Shown here: positions 17,161-26,040 of the stretch, piece after piece
Numbering within the stretch: the stretch's first letter is position 1
Layout: each line of letters starts with the position of its first letter
Assembly: GCF_040276085.1 (NCBI RefSeq)
Contig: NZ_JBELOK010000004.1
Coordinates: 251,639-315,638 of the forward strand
Direction of reading: 5' to 3'
Source: Castellaniella sp040276085
GTDB lineage: Bacteria > Pseudomonadota > Gammaproteobacteria > Burkholderiales > Burkholderiaceae_B
DNA: 64,000 bases
Position numbers and translations under genes: made by a program
The notes under the pieces: model-generated
Databases searched by the model: none
What the model was told of the DNA's origin: nothing
The model's input: only the letters and a program-made list of their open reading frames with translations

Positions 17161-18564
17161 TTAAGGCTGCAACCATAGTTGGGGGTTGATGGGAGCCCCC
17201 TGATGGCGCAGTTCGAAGTACAACCCCGGATCTACCTGTCCCCCGGTGGCCCCCACCCTGGCCACGACATCGCCTTGCGCCACGATATCGCCCACCTGCT
17301 TGAGCACTGCCTGGTTGTAACCGTAGATACTGAGATACTGTTGACCGTGGTCGATGATCAGTAAATTGCCAAAACCACTCAGCCAGTGGGCATACACCAC
17401 CCGTCCCGGCGCAACGGCGCGCACCGGGGTGCCCGCAGCCGCCCTCAGTACGACACCACGCCACAGGCCGCCCTCAGGCCGCTGGGCCCCAAAGCGTCCC
17501 AGCAGATCACCCTGCACGGGCCGCGGCAAACGTTTGTGCAAACCAGCAAACCCTTGCTCGGGCATCGTGCGCGGGGCCAGTGAGGCATCCTCGCGGGGCT
17601 CTGCCTTCTGTGCCTGGCCCCCTGGCGCCGAGGCTACCTGCTCTTCTGCAGTCAGGCCCTGCGCAGGGGTTTCTGAAGAACGGACGTGACGTTCGGCCTG
17701 CTCGCGTATCTCTTGCGCATGGCGTGCTGCCTGCTCACGTTCGGCTTTCAGCTGCCGCGCCCGGCGGGCCTGCTCGGCTTTCTCACGGGCACGTTGTTCG
17801 GCAGCCGCCTTGATGGCTGCCTGCCTGCGCGCCTCGGCCTTGGCAATCTCGACATCCAGTGATTTGATCAGTGAGCCCAGGCGTGTGTCTCGAGCTTGCA
17901 GGTGCTCGGCCTGCTGCTGTTGTGTCTTGAGCTGCGCCTGCACCTTGGCAAGCACCACCTGCCGCTCATGTTGCTGCTCTTGCAGCGCCTGCTTTTGCGT
18001 TTTGGTATCGTCCAACAAGGTGTTGAGCTCTGCCTGGCGGGCGTCAGTGTCACGCTGCAGCGCTGCCAGCTTATCGACCGTTTTTTGCACGGACTGCAAG
18101 GTATCGGTGCGTGCGCGCGACACATAGGCCAGATAGGCCAGTGCACGGCCGATCTCCTGGGGATCCTCGCCCGACAGCAAGGCCGTCCAGGGAGACAGGC
18201 CGCTGGCATACTGCGCGCGCAACTGTTTGGCCAATGCATCCCGCTGGCGACCAAACTCAGCCATCTGCTGCTGACGGGCGCTGGAGAGCTCTTGCAAGGT
18301 TTTGTCCAGCGCCTCACGACGCTGGGCCAGATCAACCAGGCGCCGGGTAATGTCGGAGATGGCCTGTTCGGAAGCCTTGAGATCCCGGGAAGCGTCCTCG
18401 CGGGCAGACTCGGAGGAATCAATGTGCTTTTGCACAGCCTCGATCTGCTCGCGCAACGCCTTGCGGTCTTCTTGCGCCTGGGCCTGCCGAGTTTGCAGCG
18501 ACGCCTGAACGCTGGCGGACAAGGCCACCAGACACACCATCAAACCCAGCCCCAGAACACGCAT
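17161..18564 (-). CDS. envC: EnvC-like murein hydrolase activator (coiled coil plus LytM domain)
   Basis: EnvC activates septal amidases. The 467-aa precursor has a signal peptide, long coiled coils (about 25-250, rich in Gln/Glu/Arg), a charged Ala/Arg/Glu stretch and a C-terminal LytM/M23 domain from about 340. The metal-binding positions are not conserved: the usual HxGxD start is replaced by RGVVLRAAAG and the usual HxH by YFELRHQG. So it should be an inactive activator rather than an enzyme. It sits between gpmA and ctpA, a common proteobacterial order, and the gpmA stop is 2 bp from its start. Confidence 0.88.
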   Translation of the reverse strand: MRVLGLGLMVCLVALSASVQASLQTRQAQAQEDRKALREQIEAVQKHIDSSESAREDASRDLKASEQAISDITRRLVDLAQRREALDKTLQELSSARQQQMAEFGRQRDALAKQLRAQYASGLSPWTALLSGEDPQEIGRALAYLAYVSRARTDTLQSVQKTVDKLAALQRDTDARQAELNTLLDDTKTQKQALQEQQHERQVVLAKVQAQLKTQQQQAEHLQARDTRLGSLIKSLDVEIAKAEARRQAAIKAAAEQRAREKAEQARRARQLKAEREQAARHAQEIREQAERHVRSSETPAQGLTAEEQVASAPGGQAQKAEPREDASLAPRTMPEQGFAGLHKRLPRPVQGDLLGRFGAQRPEGGLWRGVVLRAAAGTPVRAVAPGRVVYAHWLSGFGNLLIIDHGQQYLSIYGYNQAVLKQVGDIVAQGDVVARVGATGGQVDPGLYFELRHQGAPINPQLWLQP

Positions 18565-18565
18565 A

Positions 18566-19318
18566 TCAGCCCTGCTGCGCCTTACCCTGATTGGCCACAG
18601 CCTGCATGGCGGCACGAATTTTTTCTTCATCGCCCAGATAAGCATGACGAATCGGACGAAGCTCGGCATCGAGCTCGTAGACCAGCGGTTGCCCGGTGGG
18701 GATGTTAAGACCAATGATTTCTTCGTCTGACAGACCATCCAGGTGCTTGATGAGGGCACGCAGGCTGTTGCCATGGGCAGATATCAGCACACGCCGACCC
18801 GCACGGATGGCTGGTGCGATGGAATCATCCCAAAACGGCACCACGCGGTCGACGGTGTCACGCAAGCACTCGGTGGCGGGCAACTGATCGGCCGGCACCC
18901 GGCGATAGCGCGCATCGAAACGTGGATGGCGCGGATCGTCCTGGGACAGGGGCTCGGGGGCGATATCGTAGGCGCGGCGCCATTGCAGCACCTGCGCTTC
19001 GCCATACTGTGCAGCGGTCTCGGCCTTGTTCAGCCCCTGAAGTGCACCGTAATGGCGCTCGTTGAGCCGCCAGCTCAGCCCGATCGGGGTGTGCATGGCA
19101 TCCATGGCATCCAGCGCAATCCACAAGGTGCGGATGGCACGCTTGAGCACGGATGAAAAGGCCAGGTCAAACTCGAAACCCTCGGCGCGGAGCAATGCAC
19201 CCGCCTGTTGCGCCTGGGCACGGCCAGTGTCGGTGAGGTCGACATCTGTCCAGCCTGTAAAACGGTTTTCGAGATTCCATTGGCTCTCGCCATGACGCAT
19301 AAGGACTAGTTTGTACAT
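18566..19318 (-). CDS. gpmA: 2,3-bisphosphoglycerate-dependent phosphoglycerate mutase
   Basis: GpmA interconverts 3- and 2-phosphoglycerate in glycolysis and gluconeogenesis. The 250-aa protein opens with LVLMRHGESQWNLENRFTGW, carrying the phospho-His (His9), and has the second catalytic His in LISAHGNSLRALIKHL. The length matches the bisphosphoglycerate-dependent family. It is the first gene of the gpmA-envC-ctpA-moeB minus-strand run and diverges from the rhodanese-fold gene across 89 bp. Confidence 0.95.
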   Translation of the reverse strand: MYKLVLMRHGESQWNLENRFTGWTDVDLTDTGRAQAQQAGALLRAEGFEFDLAFSSVLKRAIRTLWIALDAMDAMHTPIGLSWRLNERHYGALQGLNKAETAAQYGEAQVLQWRRAYDIAPEPLSQDDPRHPRFDARYRRVPADQLPATECLRDTVDRVVPFWDDSIAPAIRAGRRVLISAHGNSLRALIKHLDGLSDEEIIGLNIPTGQPLVYELDAELRPIRHAYLGDEEKIRAAMQAVANQGKAQQG

Positions 19319-19407
19319 GAGCTGCCAGTCTGAAAAGTTGAAAATAGCTGATCATTTTATAATCCCCCAGCATACAATTCCCTCTCACCGCTGTAACAGG
19401 AATCGCC

Positions 19408-19818
19408 GTGGACTTTTTACTTGGCCAGAACAACCTCTGGATCGTGCTGATTGCACTGGCATCGGGCGCCTTGCTGCTGTGGCCCTCCCTATCCAAGGGA
19501 CGCTCAAACGCACGCATCGCCCTCACCGACGCCATCCAGCAGATCAATCGCGAACAAGGCCTGTTCGTCGACATTCGCCCTGCCGAGCAATTCAAGGCCG
19601 GTCACATCCCGCAAGCGCGCAACATCACGCTCGATACACTCGAGAGCCACGTGGGCACGCTCCCCCAGGACAAACCGATTGTCGTGGTAGACGCCCACGG
19701 CCGCGAAGGCGCCCGTGCCGTCACGCAATTGCGCAAACACGGCTTTCAACGGGTATCCTGTCTTGATGGCGGCCTGAACGCCTGGACCGAAGGCGGCATG
19801 CCACTCAAGAAATCCTGA
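19408..19818 (+). CDS. Membrane-anchored rhodanese-fold protein lacking the catalytic cysteine
   Basis: The 136-aa protein has an N-terminal transmembrane segment (about residues 9-26) and a rhodanese domain (ALTDAIQQIN, FVDIRPAEQFKAGHIPQARNI, CLDGGLNAWTEGGMP). The active-site loop, usually Cys-x-x-Gly-x-x, reads DAHGREGA at 95-102 with no Cys; the only Cys is Cys118. It is therefore probably not a sulfurtransferase. Position before grxC-secB-gpsA matches YibN-like proteins. The start is a GTG preceded by CAGGAA. Confidence 0.85.
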   Translation: MDFLLGQNNLWIVLIALASGALLLWPSLSKGRSNARIALTDAIQQINREQGLFVDIRPAEQFKAGHIPQARNITLDTLESHVGTLPQDKPIVVVDAHGREGARAVTQLRKHGFQRVSCLDGGLNAWTEGGMPLKKS

Positions 19819-19830
19819 TAGAGTCTTTTG

Positions 19831-20088
19831 ATGTCACACATTACGATGTACTGCACCACCGTGTGTCCGTATTGCACACGCGCCGAGATGCTGCTCAAAC
19901 AACGCGGCGTCCAGGAAATTCATAAAATCTATGTCGATCGCGACCCCGCCCAACGTTCCATCATGATGGAACGCACCGGCCGGCGCACAGTACCGCAAAT
20001 CTATATCGGCGAACGCCACATTGGCGGCTACGACGATCTGTCCGCCCTCGATCGCGCAGACGGCCTGTTGCCCTTGCTACAGGCTTGA
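19831..20088 (+). CDS. grxC: Glutaredoxin 3 (dithiol)
   Basis: GrxC reduces disulfides with glutathione in the cytoplasm. The 85-aa protein has the dithiol site CPYC (Cys12-Cys15), the cis-Pro segment RTVPQIYIGE and the GGYDDLSALDR motif. An in-frame TTG immediately precedes ATG 19831; the ATG is taken as the start. It lies 12 nt after the rhodanese-fold gene and 33 nt before secB, the usual grxC-secB-gpsA order. Confidence 0.95.
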   Translation: MSHITMYCTTVCPYCTRAEMLLKQRGVQEIHKIYVDRDPAQRSIMMERTGRRTVPQIYIGERHIGGYDDLSALDRADGLLPLLQA

Positions 20089-20121
20089 TCCCCTTCCACC
20101 GACCCTTGCACGGAACCCCAC

Positions 20122-20625
20122 ATGTCTGAAGAAAACCAAACCGACGGCCAATCCCCAAGCTTCGGCTTGCAACGTACCTATGTCAAAGACCTCTCTCTCG
20201 AGATGCCCAATGCACCGGCAATTTTCCTCGAGCCCGAAGGTCCCACCGTCGAAGTTTCCATCCAGGTGGGTGGCGAACAACTGGCCGAGTCCGTCTTCGA
20301 AGCCGTCGTCACGGCAACCGTCACCACCCGCATTGGCGACAAAGTCGTTTACCTGGTCGAGCTCAGCCAGGCGGGCATTTTCGAAGCCGCCAACATCCCG
20401 GCCGACCAACTCGACCCCCTGCTGGGCATTGTCTGCCCCACCATGCTTTACCCCTATCTGCGCGCCAATGTGGCCGATGCCATCACGCGCACCTCGCTGC
20501 CTCCGCTGCATCTCAGCGAAATGAACTTCCAGGCGCTCTACGAGCAACGCATTGCACAGCAAAACGGCCAACAGGAAAAAGGCGAAGATTCCGGCCTGAT
20601 CCTCCCCCCGGGCGCGCGCAACTAA
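20122..20625 (+). CDS. secB: Protein-export chaperone SecB
   Basis: SecB holds precursor proteins unfolded and delivers them to SecA. The 167-aa acidic protein contains FGLQRTYVKDLSLEMPNAP, EVVYLVELSQAGIF-like and GIVCPTMLYPYLRANVADAI segments typical of SecB, and an acidic/Gln-rich tail. It is encoded between grxC and gpsA. An inverted repeat with a 7-bp GC stem lies 15 bp after the stop. Confidence 0.96.
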   Translation: MSEENQTDGQSPSFGLQRTYVKDLSLEMPNAPAIFLEPEGPTVEVSIQVGGEQLAESVFEAVVTATVTTRIGDKVVYLVELSQAGIFEAANIPADQLDPLLGIVCPTMLYPYLRANVADAITRTSLPPLHLSEMNFQALYEQRIAQQNGQQEKGEDSGLILPPGARN

Positions 20626-20640
20626 GCCAGACCATCCGGC

Positions 20641-20658
20641 CAGGCCCCTCAGGGCCTG
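20641..20658. repeat. GC-rich inverted repeat between secB and gpsA
   Basis: CAGGCCC (20641-20647) pairs with GGGCCTG (20652-20658) across a 4-nt loop. No T run follows on either strand, so it is more likely an mRNA-stabilising or attenuating hairpin than a full terminator. Confidence 0.4.
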
Positions 20659-20688
20659 CCAATCAGCGCTACTTATCTGCACACCACC

Positions 20689-21723
20689 ATGTCCACTGTC
20701 CGTCTGGCTGTTCTGGGTGCCGGCAACTGGGGTACCGCCTTGGCCGCCCTGGCCAGCCGTCAGGCCGATACTGTGCTGTGGGCCCGAGACCCCGCCACCG
20801 CGCAGGGAATACAACAAGCCCACCGCAATCCCCGCTATCTGTCAGACATCGAACTGCCAGTCTCGCTGCGCGCCACGCCGCACTGGGATGACGCGCTGTC
20901 CCATGTTCTGGATGCCCCCAAAGGCACTCTGCGCCTGATTGTGCTGGGCGTTCCGATGTCCGGGATGCCGGAAACCTGCCGGCACCTGGCACGCCATTTT
21001 CCGGCGCACGCCCCGGGCACCGTGCATCTGCTCTGGACATGCAAGGGGATCAGCCCCGATACCTTGCAGTGGCCGCATCAGATCCTGTGCGACTCACTGG
21101 CGCATCTGCCCTGGCTGCATGCCGGCGTGCTCTCAGGCCCCTCGTTTGCCCGCGAAGTGGCGCAGGGGCTTCCCGTGGCACTGACCGTTGCCAGCACCCA
21201 TGCCGACACCGGCGAGGTTGCCCAGGCGGCGTTTCACGGCAATCAGGCACGCATCTACACCACCCGTGACATCATCGGGGTTGAGGCGGGTGGCGCGCTA
21301 AAAAACGTCATGGCCATCGCCTGTGGGATCAGCGACGGCCTGCAGCTGGGCACCAACGCCCGGGCGGCCCTCATCACCCGCGGCCTGGCAGAAATCCAGC
21401 GCCTGGGGGTTTCGTTGGGCGGGCGCGCAGCAACTTTTACCGGCCTGACCGGCCTGGGCGATCTGGTGCTAACTGCAACGGGCGATCTTTCGCGCAACCG
21501 GCAAGTGGGCGTTGCCCTGGGACAAGGGCATTCCTTGCAAAGCATCCTGGCCAACGGGATGACCGCAGAAGGCGTACGCTGCGCACAGGCCGCCCTGGCA
21601 TTGGGGAGACGCCACAATGTGGATCTGCCCATCACGGACGCCGTGTGCCAGGTACTGTTTGCCAACCTGCCCCCCCATCAGGCCGTGGCCAGGCTATTGG
21701 CCCGCGACGCACGCCCCGAATAA
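20689..21723 (+). CDS. gpsA: NAD(P)-dependent glycerol-3-phosphate dehydrogenase
   Basis: GpsA reduces dihydroxyacetone phosphate to glycerol-3-phosphate for phospholipid synthesis. The 344-aa protein has the Rossmann loop VLGAGNWGTALA near residue 6, the GPSFAREVAQGLPVA segment, the catalytic Lys in GALKNVMAIACGI and TGLGDLVLTATG. The length is family-typical. It is the last gene of the grxC-secB-gpsA run and converges on trmL. Confidence 0.95.
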   Translation: MSTVRLAVLGAGNWGTALAALASRQADTVLWARDPATAQGIQQAHRNPRYLSDIELPVSLRATPHWDDALSHVLDAPKGTLRLIVLGVPMSGMPETCRHLARHFPAHAPGTVHLLWTCKGISPDTLQWPHQILCDSLAHLPWLHAGVLSGPSFAREVAQGLPVALTVASTHADTGEVAQAAFHGNQARIYTTRDIIGVEAGGALKNVMAIACGISDGLQLGTNARAALITRGLAEIQRLGVSLGGRAATFTGLTGLGDLVLTATGDLSRNRQVGVALGQGHSLQSILANGMTAEGVRCAQAALALGRRHNVDLPITDAVCQVLFANLPPHQAVARLLARDARPE

Positions 21724-21730
21724 ACGCGCC

Positions 21731-22201
21731 TTACACACCGCCTTCATATCCAGCCTGACGCCAGGCTTCAAAAACGGTAACCGCCACAGCATTGGATAAA
21801 TTGATGCTGCGCTGTTGCGGGCGCATGGGCAGCCGGATCCGCTGCCCGGCAGGAAACAGTGCCATCTGTTCTTCAGACAAGCCGGCCGTCTCGCGGCCAA
21901 ACACAAACACATCGCCCGGCTGCAGCGGCTGCTGGCCGATCAGCACCGAACCGCGGGTGGTGAGTGCAAAGCGGCGGGCGGGGTCGCCACCGATGTGGTC
22001 AAAGGCCTGTGCCAGCGTATCGTGCACCTGCATTTGCGCCCATTCGTGATAATCCAGGCCGGCCCGGCGCATCTTCGCATCATCCAGCGGAAACCCCAGG
22101 GGGCGAACCAGGTGCAAAAAAGTGCCAGTGTTGGCGGTAAGGCGAATGATATTACCGGTATTGGGCGGGATCTCCGGTTCGACCAGCACGACGTGAAACA
22201 T
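21731..22201 (-). CDS. trmL: tRNA (cytidine(34)-2'-O)-methyltransferase
   Basis: TrmL methylates the wobble nucleotide of certain leucine tRNAs. The 156-aa protein is a minimal SPOUT methyltransferase: it starts FHVVLVEPEIPPNTGNIIRL and ends with the knot motifs VFGRETAGLSEEQM, RIRLPM and SINLSNAVAVTVFEA. It is separated from the comF start by the comF 3' region and is probably co-transcribed with it. Confidence 0.93.
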   Translation of the reverse strand: MFHVVLVEPEIPPNTGNIIRLTANTGTFLHLVRPLGFPLDDAKMRRAGLDYHEWAQMQVHDTLAQAFDHIGGDPARRFALTTRGSVLIGQQPLQPGDVFVFGRETAGLSEEQMALFPAGQRIRLPMRPQQRSINLSNAVAVTVFEAWRQAGYEGGV

Positions 22202-22219
22202 AGGGTCTCAGAAAAAGTG

Positions 22220-23032
22220 TCATTGTAGATCTGGCGTGGGGCCCGACCCGAGGGGCTGGCAAACCGTGCGCGCCAGCACCCAACCGTCTACCCGCGCAGC
22301 ACCCGCCGTCTTCAGGGTGTCAGCCACGGCCTGCAATGTGGCGCCAGTGGTCATTACATCGTCCACCACGACAACGTAGGCATCCGCCAAAAGAGGCTGA
22401 TTGCCCGCCCGTAAGCAGCCAGGCCGCCACAGAACAGGCGCCGCCTTCAGCCGCACGGGAGGATCTTCGCCAGCAGCAAACACACCGGCCTGGGCGCGCA
22501 GGCGCTGAGCGCGATTCATTGAGGCCTGCCGCGGGCGCACCTGCACGCGCCGCAAGCCATCGAGGTGGCAACGGAGGCCAAACTCGCGCGCCAGCCGGCG
22601 TGCAATTTCTGCGGGCGGGCTGAACCCACGGGTACGCACGGCAGTGGCATGAGCAGGCACCGGCACAATCCAGTCCGGCAAGCGGGCATCCGCACCCGCT
22701 TGCCGGACTGCCTGCGCCAGCATATCCGCCAGAAGCCGGGTCAGCGACAGACGGGCGCACACTTTGTAGTCGTGGACCAGTTGACGCCCGATACCTGCAT
22801 AATCAAACGCCGTGATCACGCGTGTGTAGGCAGGCGGCGTTGCCGGGCAATCCGGGCAACGGCCCGCCATAAGCGGATGGGTGCACACCGGGCAGCGAGG
22901 CACATGACGGTGCGCAAACAGGCCGGCGGCACACGCCTGACATATCCCCTGCCCGGCCTGCCGTACCCCACAGGCCGGGCATTCTGCCGGAATCCACTGC
23001 CGCCAGTCGCGCCAGTTGGCCAGATGCCGCAT
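22220..23032 (-). CDS. comF: ComF-family phosphoribosyltransferase-like protein
   Basis: ComF/GntX proteins are linked to DNA uptake and utilisation, with an unknown biochemical role. The 270-aa protein has two N-terminal Cys pairs for zinc (CPAC/CQAC and CPVC/CPDC) and a C-terminal PRPP-like loop VVVVDDVMTTGATL. The frame is open upstream, but ATG 23032 has an AAGGTGA site and leaves room for the divergent methyltransferase. dprA, another DNA-uptake gene, is 8 kb away. Confidence 0.87.
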   Translation of the reverse strand: MRHLANWRDWRQWIPAECPACGVRQAGQGICQACAAGLFAHRHVPRCPVCTHPLMAGRCPDCPATPPAYTRVITAFDYAGIGRQLVHDYKVCARLSLTRLLADMLAQAVRQAGADARLPDWIVPVPAHATAVRTRGFSPPAEIARRLAREFGLRCHLDGLRRVQVRPRQASMNRAQRLRAQAGVFAAGEDPPVRLKAAPVLWRPGCLRAGNQPLLADAYVVVVDDVMTTGATLQAVADTLKTAGAARVDGWVLARTVCQPLGSGPTPDLQ

Positions 23033-23108
23033 AATGTCACCTTCGATTTTTGCCATTGCCGCCATCTCACCACAGAAGGCAGCGCCGCATTGCCGGCCTT
23101 GACCCTTT

Positions 23109-24065
23109 ATGCCACAGCTTCCCCGTCTTCCCATCGACCCCACGGCCGTGTCGCGCCAGTTTGCCCGGCGCGCGCCACTGGATGCCGCGCAGTTCCTGTT
23201 TGGCGAGATCGCCCAACGCATGCTGCGCCGGCTCAGCTATATCCGTATCGCACCCCACGACATCCTGGATGCCGGTTGCGGGGCCGCTCACGCACTGGAT
23301 CCCTTAAGGGCCCGCTACCCCGACTTGCATTACATCGGCCAGGATCACTGCGCTGCCTTGCTGGATACCGCCCGTGCCCGCTACCTCAGCAAGCCGGGGT
23401 TCTGGCACCGGCTGCGCAACAAGCCCACGCCACAACCCGAGTTCATCGAGTCCGATCTGGCCGAAACCGGCCTGGCCGACCAAAGCCTGGACCTGGTGTG
23501 GTCCAATCTGGCCCTGCATTGGCATGCCGAACCCCACCTGGTGCTGCAAGAATGGCGCCGGATACTGCGCAATGACGCACTGGCCATGTATTCGAGCCTG
23601 GGGCCAGGATCCCTGCGCGAGCTGCGTGACGCCGTGGCCGAGGCGGGGCTGGACACCCGGCCCATGGAATTCGTGGACATGCACGATTTTGGCGACCTGA
23701 TGCTGCAAGTGGGATTTGCCGACCCCGTCATGGATCAGGAAGTCATCACTCTTACCTACAAAACCGCAGAAAAGCTGCTGGACGACGTCCATATACTGGG
23801 CGGCAACCCCCACGCGCAGCGGCGTGCCGGCCTGGCCGGCCGAGCTTGGCGTGCACGCCTCATCAAGGCACTCGAGCGGCGCCGCCACGACGATGGCACC
23901 ATTCATCTGAGCCTTGAGGTTGCCTACGGGCACGCCTGGCGTGTTCAGGCCCGGCGTGGGGTGGTGGGCGAGATCCCTGTCACGGTCTTCAAACGCGCCA
24001 ACCCCCTTGAAGACGGCAAACCACCACCACGTGTGGTGCCCCGCAAGCCGGACGAACCCGCATGA
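23109..24065 (+). CDS. BioC-like SAM-dependent methyltransferase
   Basis: The 318-aa protein has a class I methyltransferase core: ILDAGCGAAHALDPL (about 56-70), a DLAETGLADQSLDLVWSN segment and the LHWHAEPHLVLQEWRRIL motif typical of BioC. BioC methylates malonyl-ACP to prime biotin synthesis. An extra C-terminal region of about 100 basic residues is longer than classical BioC, and no other bio gene is near, so the substrate stays open. It overlaps rsmB by 4 bp. Confidence 0.72.
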   Translation: MPQLPRLPIDPTAVSRQFARRAPLDAAQFLFGEIAQRMLRRLSYIRIAPHDILDAGCGAAHALDPLRARYPDLHYIGQDHCAALLDTARARYLSKPGFWHRLRNKPTPQPEFIESDLAETGLADQSLDLVWSNLALHWHAEPHLVLQEWRRILRNDALAMYSSLGPGSLRELRDAVAEAGLDTRPMEFVDMHDFGDLMLQVGFADPVMDQEVITLTYKTAEKLLDDVHILGGNPHAQRRAGLAGRAWRARLIKALERRRHDDGTIHLSLEVAYGHAWRVQARRGVVGEIPVTVFKRANPLEDGKPPPRVVPRKPDEPA

Positions 24066-25378
24066 ACCCCCGCAGCATCGGGCTGGCACAGCAGTTGCTG
24101 GCTGCCGCCCGGGCCATCTGCGGTGTGCTCGAAGGCCGCTCGCTCTCCGACACCCTCGAGCGCACACCCGCCGATCTTCGCCCGGCAGCACAGGCACTCT
24201 CGTTTCACGCCATGCGCCAGCTGGGCTTCGCTCAGGCGGCGCAGGCTTCACTGGTACCCCGGCGCCCGGCCAATCGTCTCACTGAAGCGATGTTGCTGCT
24301 GGGGCTTTGCCTGCTGGAAGCCCGCCTGCGCGAGGATGAGGGTCAAAGCCAGGCGCCCGGCACACCTCTGTATGCGGAGCATACTTTGGTCAATCAACTC
24401 GTGCAGGCAGCAGCCGCTGATCGCCATACCCGCCCGGCCAAAAACATGATCAACGCCGTGTTGCGCCGCTATGGCCGCGAGCGCAACACCCTGCTGGCGC
24501 AGATTCAATCACAGGGGCCCGCACGCTGGAACCACCCCGATTGGTGGATTCAGGCCATGCAGCAGGCCTGGCCTGAGCACTGGCAGGCAATCCTGCAATC
24601 GGGCGAGTGCCCACCCCCCATGACCCTGCGCGTCAATACCCGCCAGATTTCCCGAACAGACTTCCTGGCCCGCCTGACCCAGGCGGAGATTGCCGCCCAC
24701 CCGGTGGGCACATCCGGTGTCCAGCTGGCGCAACCACGTCCGGTTCGCGAGATCCCTGGTTTTACTGAGGGCTGGTGGTCGGTTCAGGATATCTCTGCGC
24801 AGCAGGCGGGCGAACTGCTGCCCTTGCAAGACGGCATGCGCGTTCTGGACGCCTGTGCCGCTCCCGGTGGCAAGACGGCCCACCTGCTGGAGCGTGCCCG
24901 TCTGGAGCTGACTGCACTGGATAGCGATGCCACACGCCTGGCACGTGTGAACGAGAACCTGCAACGATTGCAGCTTCTGGACAATGCTGTCAGCCTGCAA
25001 TGCGCAGACGCGGCCGACCCCGCCGCCTGGTGGGATGGCCAGCCCTACGATGTCATTTTGGCGGACGTGCCCTGCACCGCATCGGGTGTGGTGCGCCGCC
25101 ACCCGGATATCCGCTGGCTGCGGCGCGCGACAGACCTCAAGCAAACCGCTGCCCTTCAGGCGCGCATTATCGATGCCTTATGGCCATTGCTCAAACCCGG
25201 CGGCCATCTGCTGTATGCCACCTGCTCGGTTTTCCCGCAAGAAGGCGAACAACAGATCCAGGCATTCATGACACGCCACCCCGAGGCCCTGCGGCTGCCC
25301 GCCCCCGGACACATGCTGCCCAGGCTTGCAGACACCGGAGACGGCTTCTTTTATGCCCTGATCCGCAAGCCCGCCTGA
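24062..25378 (+). CDS. rsmB: 16S rRNA (cytosine(967)-C5)-methyltransferase
   Basis: RsmB makes m5C967 in 16S rRNA. The 438-aa protein has an N-terminal NusB-like RNA-binding domain (about 5-150) and a C-terminal Sun/NOL1-type domain with VLDACAAPGGKTAHLLE and the two catalytic Cys motifs ADVPCTASG and YATCSVFPQE. It starts within the end of the BioC-like gene. The rsmB-DUF4390-ntrY-ntrX order is common in Burkholderiales. Confidence 0.95.
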   Translation: MNPRSIGLAQQLLAAARAICGVLEGRSLSDTLERTPADLRPAAQALSFHAMRQLGFAQAAQASLVPRRPANRLTEAMLLLGLCLLEARLREDEGQSQAPGTPLYAEHTLVNQLVQAAAADRHTRPAKNMINAVLRRYGRERNTLLAQIQSQGPARWNHPDWWIQAMQQAWPEHWQAILQSGECPPPMTLRVNTRQISRTDFLARLTQAEIAAHPVGTSGVQLAQPRPVREIPGFTEGWWSVQDISAQQAGELLPLQDGMRVLDACAAPGGKTAHLLERARLELTALDSDATRLARVNENLQRLQLLDNAVSLQCADAADPAAWWDGQPYDVILADVPCTASGVVRRHPDIRWLRRATDLKQTAALQARIIDALWPLLKPGGHLLYATCSVFPQEGEQQIQAFMTRHPEALRLPAPGHMLPRLADTGDGFFYALIRKPA

Positions 25379-25473
25379 GCCTGGCACGAGGCACCAGAAG
25401 CAGGCCAACTTGCGCTTGCGCCCCGTGTCATCAACAATACGCCATCGTCTGCCTCATTTCGTCCGGCCTTTGC

Positions 25474-26040
25474 ATGCTTCGTTCCCTGATCGTCCTGACG
25501 TTCTGCCTGCTGACCCTCCTGCCAGCGGCATACGGCCGCGAGGCGCACGTGATGCACGTACAGCCCACAGCGCCGCAGGGGCAACTGATGCTGGACGTGG
25601 ATATCGACTTCACCCTGAGCAGCGAGCTTCATGACGCTGCCCAAAAGGGCGTCCCGCTGTATTTCACGGTGGATCTCAACATTCTGCAGCCACGCTGGTG
25701 GTGGATTGATAAATCCGTGGTCAGCACGCAGCAAACCTGGCGCATCCAATACAACGCACTTACCCGCCAATGGCACGTCACCGTGGGTCAACGCTCCTTG
25801 CCCGCCACATCGCTGGATGAAGCGCTCGACCTCGTACGGCACATCCGCCAGTGGCCCGTAGGCGCTCCACACAGCCTTCAGCCAGGCATCCAATACATCG
25901 GCCAGATCCGGCTGCGTCTGGATACCTCCCGTCTGGCCCGCCCGTTTCAGGTAGATGCGCTTAACAGCAATGCCTGGTCCCTGAACACACCATGGAAAAA
26001 CTTCGCATTTTCTCTTATCGACGATACGCCCCACGACTGA
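25474..26040 (+). CDS. DUF4390 exported protein
   Basis: The 188-aa protein has a Sec signal peptide (about 1-22, MLRSLIVLTFCLLTLLPAAYG) and a soluble domain rich in beta strands with NILQPRWWWIDKSVV and LARPFQVDALNS, recognised as DUF4390. Its function is unknown; it nearly always sits between rsmB and ntrY, so a link to NtrY sensing is reasonable but unproven. The frame is open further upstream over rsmB; ATG 25474 is chosen for the signal peptide. The last 49 bp overlap ntrY. Confidence 0.78.
   Translation: MLRSLIVLTFCLLTLLPAAYGREAHVMHVQPTAPQGQLMLDVDIDFTLSSELHDAAQKGVPLYFTVDLNILQPRWWWIDKSVVSTQQTWRIQYNALTRQWHVTVGQRSLPATSLDEALDLVRHIRQWPVGAPHSLQPGIQYIGQIRLRLDTSRLARPFQVDALNSNAWSLNTPWKNFAFSLIDDTPHD

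Noticed and set aside
17161..18564. The LytM domain protein as an active M23 peptidase
   Set aside because: The zinc-binding His and Asp positions are replaced (RGVVLRAAAG, YFELRH), which is expected for EnvC-type activators, so no enzymatic claim is made.
22565..23575. A 336-codon plus-strand frame across comF and the BioC-like gene
   Set aside because: It is antisense to comF and out of frame with the methyltransferase, with Arg/Pro/His-rich noise composition.
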